Shown: piece by piece, positions 1 through 10,358 of the stretch
Layout: each line of letters begins with the position of its first letter
Numbering within the stretch: position 1 is the first letter of the stretch
Assembly (NCBI GenBank): GCA_947034895.1
Contig: OX344763.1
Location: 68,157,093 to 68,221,092 of the forward strand
DNA length: 64,000 nucleotides
DNA from: Rhytidiadelphus loreus
Lineage: Eukaryota; Streptophyta; Bryopsida; Hypnales; Hylocomiaceae
Direction: 5' to 3'
The notes under the pieces: model-generated
What the model saw: the letters and a program-made list of their open reading frames with translations, nothing else
Databases searched by the model: none
Told to the model about the DNA's origin: nothing
Position numbers and translations under genes: made by a program

Positions 1-1228
1 TCAAGAATTCAAAGAAATACGCAATTCCTTAGCACATTGAATGACGTTGTACGTGGAATGGATTATGGAATTCCAACTACACCTAGTACTTTAATTCGCA
101 AAAGTATATAAAGTCATTGAATTCCTATCAAGAAGAATGGGAAACATGTGGTGAAAGTTGCAAATATTCATAAACTCAAGAATTCAAAGAAATACGCAAT
201 TGCTCATCACATTGAATGAACTTGTACGTGGAATGGAAATATGGAATTTGAACCATGCCTACTACATTAATTCGCAAAAGTATATAAAGTCATTGAATTC
301 CTATCAAGAAGAATGAATAACATGAGGTGCAAGTTGCAAATATTCATAAACTCAAGAATTCAAAGAAATACGCAATTGCTCAACACATTGAATGAACTTG
401 TACATGGAATGGAATTATGGAATTTGAACCATGCCTACTACTTTAATTCGCAAAAGTATATAAAGTCATTGAATTCCTATCAAGAAGAATGGGAAACATG
501 AGGTGCAAGTTGCAAATATTCATAATCTCACGAATTCAAAGAAATACGCAATTCCTTAGCACATTGAATGACGTTGTACGTGGAATGGATTATGGAATTC
601 CAACTACACCTAGTACTTTAATTCGCAAAAGTATATAAAGTCATTGAATTCCTATCAAGAAGAATGGGAAACATGAGGTGCAAGTTGCAAATATTCATAA
701 ACTCAAGAATTCAATGAAATACGCAATTGCTCATCACATTGAATGAACTTGTACGTGGAATGGAAATATGGAATTTGAACCATGCCTACTACTTTAATTC
801 GCAAAAGTATATAAAGTCATTGAATTCCTATCAAGAAGAATGAAAAACATGAGGTGCAAGTTGCAAATATTCATAAACTCAAGAATTCAGAGAAATACGC
901 AATTGCTCAACACATTGAATGAACTTGTACATGGAATGGAATTATGGATTTTGATCCATGCTTACTACTTTAATATGCAAAAGTATATAAAGTCATTAAA
1001 TCCCTATCAAGAAGAATGGGAAACATGTGGTGCAAGTTGCAAATATTCATAAACTCAAGAATTCAAAGAAATACGCAATTGCTCATCACATTGAATGAAC
1101 TTGTACATGGAATGGAATTATGGAATATGAACCATGCCTACTACTTTAATTCGCAAAAGTATATAAAGTCATTGAATCCCTATCAAGAAGAATGGGAAAC
1201 ATGTCGTGCAAGTTGCAAATATTCATAA

Positions 1229-1404
1229 ACTCAAGAATTCAAAGAAATACGCAATTGCTCATCACATTGAATGAACTTGTACGTGGAATGGAAATATGGA
1301 ATATGAACCATGCCTACTACTTTAATTCGCAAAAGTATATAAAGTCATTGAATCCCTATCAAGAAGAATGGGAAACATGTCGTGCAAGTTGCAAATATTC
1401 ATAA
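1229..1404 (+). repeat. Reference class A monomer, 176 bp
   Basis: This is a clean class A copy, numbered from ACTCAAG. It has CTCATCACATTG, then GTACGTGGAATGGAAATATGG, then ATATGAACCATGCCTACTAC, TTTAATTCGCAAAAGTATAT, GAATCCCTATC and CATGTCGTGC. It differs from class B by one extra base just before ATGGAAT and by a cluster of changes (GAACCATGCC against CAACTACACC). Because 176 is not a multiple of three, reading frame changes from copy to copy. The in-frame TAA in ATTCATAAAC closes the frame once per monomer. Confidence 0.95.
1339..1347 (+). promoter_or_regulatory. TATA-box-like motif repeated in nearly every monomer (example)
   Basis: GTATATAAAG in class A and most B2, or GTGTATAAAG in B1, fits the TATA-box consensus TATAWAAR. 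It lies about 115 bases into the monomer and so recurs about every 176 bp. There is no sign of a gene downstream. In an AT-rich repeat this may be chance, so promoter activity is only a possibility. TACATAAAG variants on the right flank break it. Confidence 0.25.
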
Positions 1405-1579
1405 ACTCAAGAATTCAAAGAAATACGCAATTGCTCATCACATTGAATGAACTTGTACGTGGAATGGATTATGGAATTTCAACTACACCTAGTACTATAA
1501 TTCGCAAAAGTGTATAAAGTCATTGAATTCCTATCAAGAAGAATGGGAAACATGAGGTGCAAGTTGCAAATATTCATAA
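1405..1579 (+). repeat. Reference class B monomer, subtype B1, 175 bp
   Basis: This copy has GATTATGGAATTTCAACTAC, then ACCTAGTACTATAATTCG, then CAAAAGTGTATAAAG. The 1-bp shortening relative to class A lies in GGATTATGG against GGAAATATGG. Two forms of B1 exist: TTCGCAAAAGTG and TTCGTAAAAGTG. The second is regular in the 6-53 kb HOR domain, usually following A3. B1 is normally followed by a class A monomer that starts CAATGAAATACG. Confidence 0.93.
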
Positions 1580-1930
1580 ACTCAAGAATTCAAAGAAATA
1601 CGCAATTGCTCAACACATTGAATGAACTTGTACATGGAATGGAATTATGGATTTTGATCCATGCCTACTACTTAAATATGCAAAAGTATATAAAGTCATT
1701 AAATCCCTATCAAGAAGAATGGGAAACATGTGGTGCAAGTTGCAAATATTCATAAACTCAAGAATTCAAAGAAATACGCAATTGCTCATCACATTGAATG
1801 AACTTGTACGTGGAATGGATTATGGAATTTCAACTACACCTAGTACTATAATTCGCAAAAGTGTATAAAGTCATTGAATTCCTATCAAGAAGAATGGGAA
1901 ACATGAGGTGCAAGTTGCAAATATTCATAA

Positions 1931-2106
1931 ACTCAAGAATTCAATGAAATACGCAATTGCTCATCACATTGAATGAACTTGTACGGGGAATGGAAATATG
2001 GAATTTGAACCATGCCTACTACTTTAATTCGCAAAAGTATATAAAGTCATTGAATCCCTATCAAGAAGAATGGGAAACATGTCGTGCAAGTTGCAAATAT
2101 TCATAA
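1931..2106 (+). repeat. Reference subtype A1 (CGGGG), 176 bp
   Basis: This copy has TTCAATGAAATACG, CTCATCACATTG, GTACGGGGAATGG and GGAATTTGAACCATGCC. The CGGGG replaces CGTGG. A1 usually follows B1. I found it across 1-43 kb and again from 51.4 kb to the end, but none between about 42.9 and 51.4 kb. Confidence 0.92.
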
Positions 2107-2281
2107 ACTCAAGAATTCAAAGAAATACGCAATTGCTCATCACATTGAATGAACTTGTACGTGGAATGGATTATGGAATTTCAACTACACCTAGTACTAT
2201 AATTCGCAAAAGTGTATAAAGTCATTGAATTCCTATCAAGAAGAATGGGAAACATGAGGTGCAAGTTGCAAATATTCATAA

Positions 2282-2457
2282 ACTCAAGAATTCAAAGAAA
2301 TACGCAATTGCTCAACACATTGAATGAACTTGTACGTGGAATTGAAATATGGAATATGAACCATGCCTACTACTTTAATTCGCAAAAGTATATAAAGTCA
2401 TTGAATGCCTATCAAGAAGAATGGGAAACATGTCGTGCAAGTTGCAAATATTCATAA
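2282..2457 (+). repeat. Reference subtype A2, 176 bp
   Basis: The markers are CTCAACACATTG, GTACGTGGAA, ATATGAACCATGCC, GAATGCCTATCAAG and CATGTCGTGC. This copy carries a private ATTGAAATATGG; its duplicate near 5443-5618 has ATGGAAATATGG. A2 is the most useful HOR start point. It recurs at 8252, 9833, 11413, 12994, 14399, 16682, 20721, 23177, 27742, 31253, 35293, 37753, 40388, 44773, 48104 and 49507. Slightly altered copies start at 20019, 25811 (both CCC instead of GCC) and 42319. Confidence 0.92.
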
Positions 2458-3161
2458 ACTCAAGAATTCAAAGAATTACGCAATTCCTTAGCACATTGAA
2501 TGACGTTGTACGTGGAATGCATTATGGAATTCCAACTACACCTAGTACTTTAATTCGCAAAAGTGTATAAAGTCAATGAATTCCTATCAAGAAGAATGGG
2601 AAACATGAGGTGCAAGTTGCAAATATTCATAAACTCAAGAATTCAATGAAATACGCAATTGCTCATCACATAGAATGAACTTGTACGTGGAATGGAAATA
2701 TGGAATTTGAACCATGCCTACTACTTTAATTCGCAAAAGTATATAAAGTCATTGAATCCCTATCAAGAAGAATGCGAAACATGTCGTGCAAGTTGCAAAT
2801 ATTCATAAAGTCAAGTATTCAAAGAAATACGCAATTGCTCATTACATTGAATAAATTTGTACGTGGAATGGATTATTGAATTTCAACTACACCTAGTACT
2901 ATAATTCGCAAAAGTGTATAAAGTCATTGAATTCCTATCAAGAAGAATGGGAAACATGAGGTGCAAGTTGCAAATATTCATAAACTCAAGAATTCAATGA
3001 AATACGCAATTGCTCATCACATTGAATGAACTTGTACGTGGAATGGAAATATGGAATTTGAACCATGCCTACTACTTTAATTCGCAAAAGTATATAAAGT
3101 CATTGAATTCCTATCAAGAAGAATGAAAAACATGAGGTGCAAGTTGCAAATATTCATAAAC

Positions 3162-5918
3162 TCAAGAATTCAAAGAAATACGCAATTCCTTAGCACATTG
3201 AATGACGTTGTACGTGGAATGGATTATGGAATTCCAACTACACCTAGTACTTTAATTCGCAAAAGTATATAAAGTCATTGAATTCCTATCAAGAAGAATG
3301 GGAAACATGTGGTGAAAGTTGCAAATATTCATAAACTCAAGAATTCAAAGAAATACGCAATTGCTCATCACATTGAATGAACTTGTACGTGGAATGGAAA
3401 TATGGAATTTGAACCATGCCTACTACATTAATTCGCAAAAGTATATAAAGTCATTGAATTCCTATCAAGAAGAATGAATAACATGAGGTGCAAGTTGCAA
3501 ATATTCATAAACTCAAGAATTCAAAGAAATACGCAATTGCTCAACACATTGAATGAACTTGTACATGGAATGGAATTATGGAATTTGAACCATGCCTACT
3601 ACTTTAATTCGCAAAAGTATATAAAGTCATTGAATTCCTATCAAGAAGAATGGGAAACATGAGGTGCAAGTTGCAAATATTCATAATCTCACGAATTCAA
3701 AGAAATACGCAATTCCTTAGCACATTGAATGACGTTGTACGTGGAATGGATTATGGAATTCCAACTACACCTAGTACTTTAATTCGCAAAAGTATATAAA
3801 GTCATTGAATTCCTATCAAGAAGAATAGGAAACATGAGGTGCAAGTTGCAAATATTCATAAACTCAAGAATTCAATGAAATACGCAATTGCTCATCACAT
3901 TGAATGAACTTGTACGTGGAATGGAAATATGGAATTTGAACCATGCCTACTACTTTAATTCGCAAAAGTATATAAAGTCATTGAATTCCTATCAAGAAGA
4001 ATGAAAAACATGAGGTGCAAGTTGCAAATATTCATAAACTCAAGAATTCAGAGAAATACGCAATTGCTCAACACATTGAATGAACTTGTACATGGAATGG
4101 AATTATGGATTTTGATCCATGCTTACTACTTTAATATGCAAAAGTATATAAAGTCATTAAATCCCTATCAAGAAGAATGGGAAACATGTGGTGCAAGTTG
4201 CAAATATTCATAAACTCAAGAATTCAAAGAAATACGCAATTGCTCATCACATTGAATGAACTTGTACATGGAATGGAATTATGGAATATGAACCATGCCT
4301 ACTACTTTAATTCGCAAAAGTATATAAAGTCATTGAATCCCTATCAAGAAGAATGGGAAACATGTCGTGCAAGTTGCAAATATTCATAAACTCAAGAATT
4401 CAAAGAAATACGCAATTGCTCATCACATTGAATGAACTTGTACGTGGAATGGAAATATGGAATATGAACCATGCCTACTACTTTAATTCGCAAAAGTATA
4501 TAAAGTCATTGAATCCCTATCAAGAAGAATGGGAAACATGTCGTGCAAGTTGCAAATATTCATAAACTCAAGAATTCAAAGAAATACGCAATTGCTCATC
4601 ACATTGAATGAACTTGTACGTGGAATGGATTATGGAATTTCAACTACACCTAGTACTATAATTCGCAAAAGTGTATAAAGTCATTGAATTCCTATCAAGA
4701 AGAATGGGAAACATGAGGTGCAAGTTGCAAATATTCATAAACTCAAGAATTCAAAGAAATACGCAATTGCTCAACACATTGAATGAACTTGTACATGGAA
4801 TGGAATTATGGATTTTGATCCATGCTTACTACTTAAATATGCAAAAGTATATAAAGTCATTAAATCCCTATCAAGAAGAATGGGAAACATGTGGTGCAAG
4901 TTGCAAATATTCATAAACTCAAGAATTCAAAGAAATACGCAATTGCTCATCACATTGAATGAACTTGTACGTGGAATGGATTATGGAATTTCAACTACAC
5001 CTAGTACTATAATTCGCAAAAGTGTATAAAGTCATTGAATTCCTATCAAGAAGAATGGGAAACATGAGGTGCAAGTTGCAAATATTCATAAACTCAAGAA
5101 TTCAATGAAATACGCAATTGCTCATCACATTGAATGAACTTGTACGGGGAATGGAAATATGGAATTTGAACCATGCCTACTACTTTAATTCGCAAAAGTA
5201 TATAAAGTCATTGAATCCCTATCAAGAAGAATGGGAAACATGTCGTGCAAGTTGCAAATATTCATAAACTCAAGAATTCAAAGAAATACGCAATTGCTCA
5301 TCACATTGAATGAACTTGTACGTGGAATGGATTATGGAATTTCAACTACACCTAGTACTATAATTCGCAAAAGTGTATAAAGTCATTGAATTCCTATCAA
5401 GAAGAATGGGAAACATGAGGTGCAAGTTGCAAATATTCATAAACTCAAGAATTCAAAGAAATACGCAATTGCTCAACACATTGAATGAACTTGTACGTGG
5501 AATGGAAATATGGAATATGAACCATGCCTACTACTTTAATTCGCAAAAGTATATAAAGTCATTGAATGCCTATCAAGAAGAATGGGAAACATGTCGTGCA
5601 AGTTGCAAATATTCATAAACTCAAGAATTCAAAGAATTACGCAATTCCTTAGCACATTGAATGACGTTGTACGTGGAATGCATTATGGAATTCCAACTAC
5701 ACCTAGTACTTTAATTCGCAAAAGTGTATAAAGTCAATGAATTCCTATCAAGAAGAATGGGAAACATGAGGTGCAAGTTGCAAATATTCATAAACTCAAG
5801 AATTCAATGAAATACGCAATTGCTCATCACATTGAATGAACTTGTACGTGGAATGGAAATATGGAATTTGAACCATGCCTACTACTTTAATTCGCAAAAG
5901 TATATAAAGTCATTGAAT
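3162..5918 (+). repeat. 18-monomer HOR, second (partial) copy
   Basis: This is a near-identical repeat of 1-2757 at an offset of exactly 3161 bp. By eye I saw four substitutions: 666/3827, about 1664/4825, about 2343/5504 and about 2674/5835. The match breaks where copy 1 continues GAATCCC...GAATGCG and copy 2 continues GAATTCC...GAATGAAAAAC. The duplication is therefore recent and ends inside a monomer, as expected for unequal exchange. Confidence 0.92.
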
Positions 5919-6320
5919 TCCTATCAAGAAGAATGAAAAACATGAGGTGCAAGTTGCAAATATTCATAAACTCAAGAATTCAAAGAAATACGCAATTGCT
6001 CATCACATTGAATGAACTTGTACGTGGAATGGATTATGGAATTTCAACTACACCTAGTACTATAATTCGCAAAAGTGTATAAAGTCATTGAATTCCTATC
6101 AAGAAGAATGGGAAACATGAGGTGCAAGTTGCAAATATTCATAATCTCAAGAATTCAATGAAATACGCAATTGCTCATCACATTGAATGAACTTGTACGG
6201 GGAATGGAAATATGGAATTTGAACCATGCCTACTACTTTAATTCGCAAAAGTATATAAAGTCATTGAATGCCTATCAAGAAGAATGGGAAACATGTCGTG
6301 CAAGTTGCAAATATTCATAA
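5919..6320 (+). repeat. Transition monomers between 18-mer HOR and tetramer block
   Basis: A little over two monomers. The end of a wt copy is followed by B1 and by an A1 whose opening is TAATCTCAAGAATTC, midway between the usual ACTCAAG and the TCTCACG form. It ends in GAATGCC and TGTCG as A2 does. A very similar B1-A1 pair (TAATCTCAAG opening, GCC ending) is present near 11.59-11.94 kb, after the A2 at 11413. Confidence 0.85.
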
Positions 6321-7899
6321 ACTCAAGAATTCAAAGATATACGCAATTGCTCATCACATTGAATGAACTTGTACGTGGAATGGATTATGGAATTTCAACT
6401 ACACCTAGTACTATAATTCGTAAAAGTGTATAAAGTCATTGAATTCCTATCAAGAAGAATGGGAAACATGAGGTGCAAGTTGCAAATATTCATAAACTCA
6501 AGAATTCAATGAAATACGCAATTGCTCATCACATTGAATGAACTTGTACGGGGAATGGAAATATGGAATTTAAACCATGCCTACTACTTTAATTCGCAAA
6601 AGTATATAAAGTCATTGAATCCCTATCAAGAAGAATGGAAAACATGTCGTGCAAGTTGCAAATATTCATAAACTCAAGAATTCAAAGATATACGCAATTG
6701 CTCATCACATTGAATGAACTTGTACGTGGAATGGATTATGGAATTTCAACTACACCTAGTATTATAATTCGCAAAAGTGTATAAAGTCATTGAATTCCTA
6801 TCAAGAAGAATGGGAAACATGAGGTGCAAGTTGCAAATATTCATAAACTCAAGAATTCAAAGAAATACGCAATTGCTCAACACATTGAATGAACTTGTAC
6901 GTGGAATGGAAATATGGAATATGAACCATGCCTACTACTTTAATTCGCAAAAGTATATAAAGTCATTGAATGCCTATCAAGAAGAATGGGAAACATGTCG
7001 TGCAAGTTGCAAATATTCATAAACTCAAGAATTCAAAGAAATACGCAATTGCTCATCACATTGAATGAACTTGTACGTGGAATGGATTATGGAATTTCAA
7101 CTACACCTAGTACTATAATTCGTAAAAGTGTATAAAGTCATTGAATTCCTATCAAGAAGAATGGGAAACATGAGGTGCAAGTTGCAAATATTCATAAACT
7201 CAAGAATTCAATGAAATACGCAATTGCTCATCACATTGAATGAACTTGTACGGGGAATGGAAATATGGAATTTGAACCATGCCTACTACTTTAATTCGCA
7301 AAAGTATATAAAGTCATTGAATCCCTATCAAGAAGAATGGGAAACATGTCGTGCAAGTTGCAAATATTCATAAACTCAAGAATTCAAAGATATACGCAAT
7401 TGCTCATCACATTGAATGAACTTGTACGTGGAATGGATTATGGAATTTCAACTACACCTAGTATTATAATTCGCAAAAGTGTATAAAGTCATTGAATTCC
7501 CATCAAGAAGAATGGGAAACATGAGGTGCAAGTTGCAAATATTCATAAACTCAAGAATTCAAAGAAATACGCAATTGCTCAACACATTGAATGAACTTGT
7601 ACGTGGAATGGAAATATGGAATATGAACCATGCCTACTACTTTAATTCGCAAAAGTATATAAAGTCATTGAATGCCTATCAAGAAGAATGGGAAACATGT
7701 CGTGCAAGTTGCAAATATTCATAAACTCAAGAATTCAAAGAAATACGCAATTGCTCATCACATTGAATGAACTTGTACGTGGAATGGATTATGGAATTTC
7801 AACTACACCTAGTACTATAATTCGTAAAAGTGTATAAAGTCATTGAATTCCTATCAAGAAGAATGGGAAACATGAGGTGCAAGTTGCAAATATTCATAA
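6321..7899 (+). repeat. 702-bp tetramer HOR, about 2.25 copies
   Basis: The unit is B1(GATATACG, TAGTATTATAATTCG), A2, B1(TTCGTAAAAGTG), A1. Copies lie at 6672-7373 and 7374-7899 (three monomers), preceded by a half copy at 6321-6671. The offset of 702 bp is four monomers. Small differences (TTTAAACC and GGAAAACATG in the first half copy, CCCATCAAG near 7499) show divergence since duplication. The GATATACG and TAGTATT markers return near 19.9-23.1 kb, so this block shares ancestry with that region. Confidence 0.88.
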
Positions 7900-8251
7900 A
7901 CTCAAGAATTCAATGAAATACGCAATTGCTCATCACATTGAATGAACTTGTACGTGGAATGGAAATATGGAATATGAACCATGCCTACTACTTTAATTCG
8001 CAAAAGTATATAAAGTCATTGAATTCCTATCAAGAAGAATGGGAAACATGAGGTGCAAGTTGCAAATATTCATAAACTCAAGAATTCAATGAAATACGCA
8101 ATTGCTCATCACATTGAATGAACTTGTACGGGGAATGGAAATATGGAATTTGAACCATGCCTACTACTTTAATTCGCAAAAGTATATAAAGTCATTGAAT
8201 TCCTATCAAGAAGAATGAAAAACATGAGGTGCAAGTTGCAAATATTCATAA
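7900..8251 (+). repeat. Two class A monomers joining tetramer block to 9-mer block
   Basis: An ATATGAACC monomer that ends GAATTCC...GGGAAACATGAGG is followed by an A1 ending GAATGAAAAACATGAGG. Both begin TTCAATGAAATACG. They take the place of the A1 expected by the tetramer period and lead into the A2 at 8252. Confidence 0.85.
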
Positions 8252-8953
8252 ACTCAAGAATTCAAAGAAATACGCAATTGCTCAACACATTGAATGAACT
8301 TGTACGTGGAATGGAAATATGGAATATGAACCATGCCTACTACTTTAATTCGCAAAAGTATATAAAGTCATTGAATGCCTATCAAGAAGAATGGGAAACA
8401 TGTCGTGCAAGTTGCAAATATTCATAAACTCAAGAATTCAAAGAAATACGCAATTCCTAAGCACATTGAATGACATTGTACGTGGAATGGATTATGGAAT
8501 TCCAACTACACCTAGGACTTTAATTCGCAAAAGTATATAAAGTCATTGAATTCCTATCAAGAAGAATGGGAAACATGACGTACAAGTTGCAAATATTCAT
8601 AATCTCACGAATTCAAAGAAATACGCAATTCCTTAGCACATTGAATGACGTTGTACGTGGAATGGATTATGGAATTCCAACTACACCTAGTACTTTAATT
8701 CGCAAAAGTATATAAAGTCATTGAATCCCTATGAAGAAGAATGGGAAACATGAGGTGCAAGTTGCAAATATTCATAAACTCAAGAATTCAAAGAAATACG
8801 CAATTGCTCATCACATTGAATGAACTTGTACGTGGAATGGAAATATGGAATTTGAACCATGCCTACTACTTTAATTCGCAAAAGTATATAAAGTCATTGA
8901 ATTCCTATCAAGAAGAATGAAAAACATGAGGTGCAAGTTGCAAATATTCATAA

Positions 8954-9129
8954 ACTCAAGAATTCAAAGAAATACGCAATTGCTCAACACATTGAATGAA
9001 CTTGTACATGGAATGGAATTATGGATTTTGATCCATGCTTACTACTTTAATATGCAAAAGTATATAAAGTCATTAAATCCGTATCAAGAAGAATGGGAAA
9101 CATGTGGTGCAAGTTGCAAATATTCATAA
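8954..9129 (+). repeat. Reference subtype A3 with GATC dyad, 176 bp
   Basis: The markers are CTCAACACATTG, GTACATGGAATGG, ATTATGGATTTTGATCCATG, CTTACTACTTTAATATGC, CATTAAATCCGTATC and CATGTGGTGC. ATGGAT-TTTG-ATCCAT is a perfect 6-bp inverted repeat with a 4-bp loop, unique to this subtype, and it creates the only GATC seen in the array. AATATGC also removes the TTCG CpG present in other monomers. It is the most diverged subtype and occupies a fixed slot between wt and B1. Confidence 0.92.
9033..9048. other. Perfect 6-bp dyad in A3 monomers (example site)
   Basis: ATGGAT-TTTG-ATCCAT could fold as a small stem-loop or serve as a two-fold protein site. It is present in most A3 copies from 900 to 53,300 and is broken to GAACCAT in A3 copies near 12540, 56600, 58705, 60815 and 62040. 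The coordinates are approximate to within a few bases. Confidence 0.7.
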
Positions 9130-10008
9130 ACTCAAGAATTCAAAGAAATACGCAATTGCTCATCACATTGAATGAACTTGTACGTGGAATGGATTATGGA
9201 ATTTCAACTACACCTAGTACTATAATTCGTAAAAGTGTATAAAGTCATTGAATTCCTATCAAGAAGAATGGGAAACATGAGGTGCAAGTTGCAAATATTC
9301 ATAAACTCAAGAATTCAATGAAATACGCAATTGCTCATCACATTGAATGAACTTGTACGTGGAATGGAAATATGGAATATGAACCATGCCTACTACTTTA
9401 ATTCGCAAAAGTATATAAAGTCATTGAATTCCTATCAAGAAGAATGGGAAACATGAGGTGCAAGTTGCAAATATTCATAAACTCAAGAAGTCAATGAAAT
9501 ACGCAATTGCTCATCACATTGAATGAACTTGTACGTGGAATGGAAATATGGAATATGAACCATGCCTACTACTTTAATTCGCAAAAGTATATAAAGTCAT
9601 TGAATTCCTATCAAGAAGAATGAAAAACATGAGGTGCAAGTTGCAAATATTCATAAACTCAAGAATTCAATGAAATACGCAATTGCTCATCACATTGAAT
9701 GAACTTGTACGGGGAATGGAAATATGGAATTTGAACCATGCCTACTACTTTAATTCGCAAAAGTATATAAAGTCATAGAATTCCTATCAAGAAGAATGAA
9801 AAACATGAGGTGCAAGTTGCAAATATTCATAAACTCAAGAATTCAAAGAAATACGCAATTGCTCAACACATTGAATGAACTTGTACGTGGAATGGAAATA
9901 TGGAATATGAACCATGCCTACTACTTTAATTCGCAAAAGTATATAAAGTCATTGAATGCCTATCAAGAAGAATGGGAAACATGTCGTGCAAGTTGCAAAT
10001 ATTCATAA

Positions 10009-10183
10009 ACTCAAGAATTCAAAGAAATACGCAATTCCTGAGCACATTGAATGACGTTGTACGTGGAATGGATTATGGAATTCCAACTACACCTAGGACT
10101 TTAATTCGCAAAAGTATATAAAGTCATTGAATTCCTATCAAGAAGAATGGGAAACATGTCGTGCAAGTTGCAAATATTCATAA
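10009..10183 (+). repeat. Reference subtype B2, AvrII form, 175 bp
   Basis: This B2 copy has AATTCCTGAGCAC, GAATGACGTTGTACG, TGGAATTCCAACTACACC and TAGGACTTTAATTCG. CCTAGG is an AvrII site that is absent from every other subtype. TGGAATTCCA is a perfect 10-bp palindrome. It usually follows A2 and precedes the CTCACG form of B2, which makes it the second monomer of the common HOR. Confidence 0.92.
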
Positions 10184-10358
10184 TCTCACGAATTCAAAGA
10201 AATACGCAATTCCTTAGCACATTGAATGACGTTGTACGTGGAATGGATTATGGAATTCCAACTACACCTAGTACTTTAATTCGCAAAAGTATATAAAGTC
10301 ATTGAATCCCTATCAAGAAGAATGGGAAACATGAGGTGCAAGTTGCAAATATTCATAA
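10184..10358 (+). repeat. Reference subtype B2, CTCACG form, 175 bp
   Basis: This copy opens with TCTCACGAATTC where others have ACTCAAGAATTC, then AATTCCTTAGCAC, GAATGACGTTG, GGAATTCCAAC and CCTAGTACTTTAATTCG. The opening ATTCATAATCTCACG is a convenient marker for one fixed slot in the HOR, after the AvrII monomer and before the wt class A monomer. It recurs throughout 0-53 kb. Confidence 0.92.

Larger units (their letters stand above)
1..3161 (+). repeat. 18-monomer HOR (3161 bp), first copy
   Basis: There are eighteen monomers in this order: B2(TGTGG), wt(GAATAAC), A-wt, B2-CTCACG, wt, A3, A(ACATGG), A, B1, A3(TAAATATG), B1, A1, B1, A2, B2(GCATTATGG), wt(CATAGAATG), B1(TTATTGAAT), wt. The first base of the unit repeats at 3162. 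Monomers 16-17 (about 2640-2990) carry private changes (AATGCGAAAC, AAGTCAAGTATTC, ATTACATTGAATAAATTTG) that the second copy lacks. The left end lies at the window edge, so the true extent to the left is unknown. Confidence 0.92.
8252..9832 (+). repeat. 9-monomer HOR unit (1581 bp)
   Basis: The order is A2, B2-AvrII (variant TTCCTAAGCAC, GACATTG, GACGTACAAG), B2-CTCACG (variant CTATGAAGAAG), wt, A3, B1(CGTAAAAG), A-ATATG, A(AAGAAGTCAATG), A1(TCATAGAATTCC). It is a truncated form of the common 11-mer: the later B2(CCCTAAC) and B1 slots are missing. The next unit starts exactly 1581 bp on. Confidence 0.88.

Noticed and set aside
1323..1340. CENP-B box (TTCGNNNNANNCGGG)
   Set aside because: TTCGCAAAAGT matches the left part (TTCG....A..) but is followed by ATAT, not CGGG. 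The CGGGG of A1 monomers lies elsewhere and has no TTCG at the right distance on either strand.
1..5918. Assembly duplication of 3161 bp
   Set aside because: The two copies differ at several bases and have different right ends, so they are not an exact artefactual copy; a collapsed or expanded region still cannot be excluded without reads.
9033..9048. Transcription terminator hairpin
   Set aside because: The stem is only 6 bp, AT-rich, without a T-run, and sits inside a satellite with no gene upstream.
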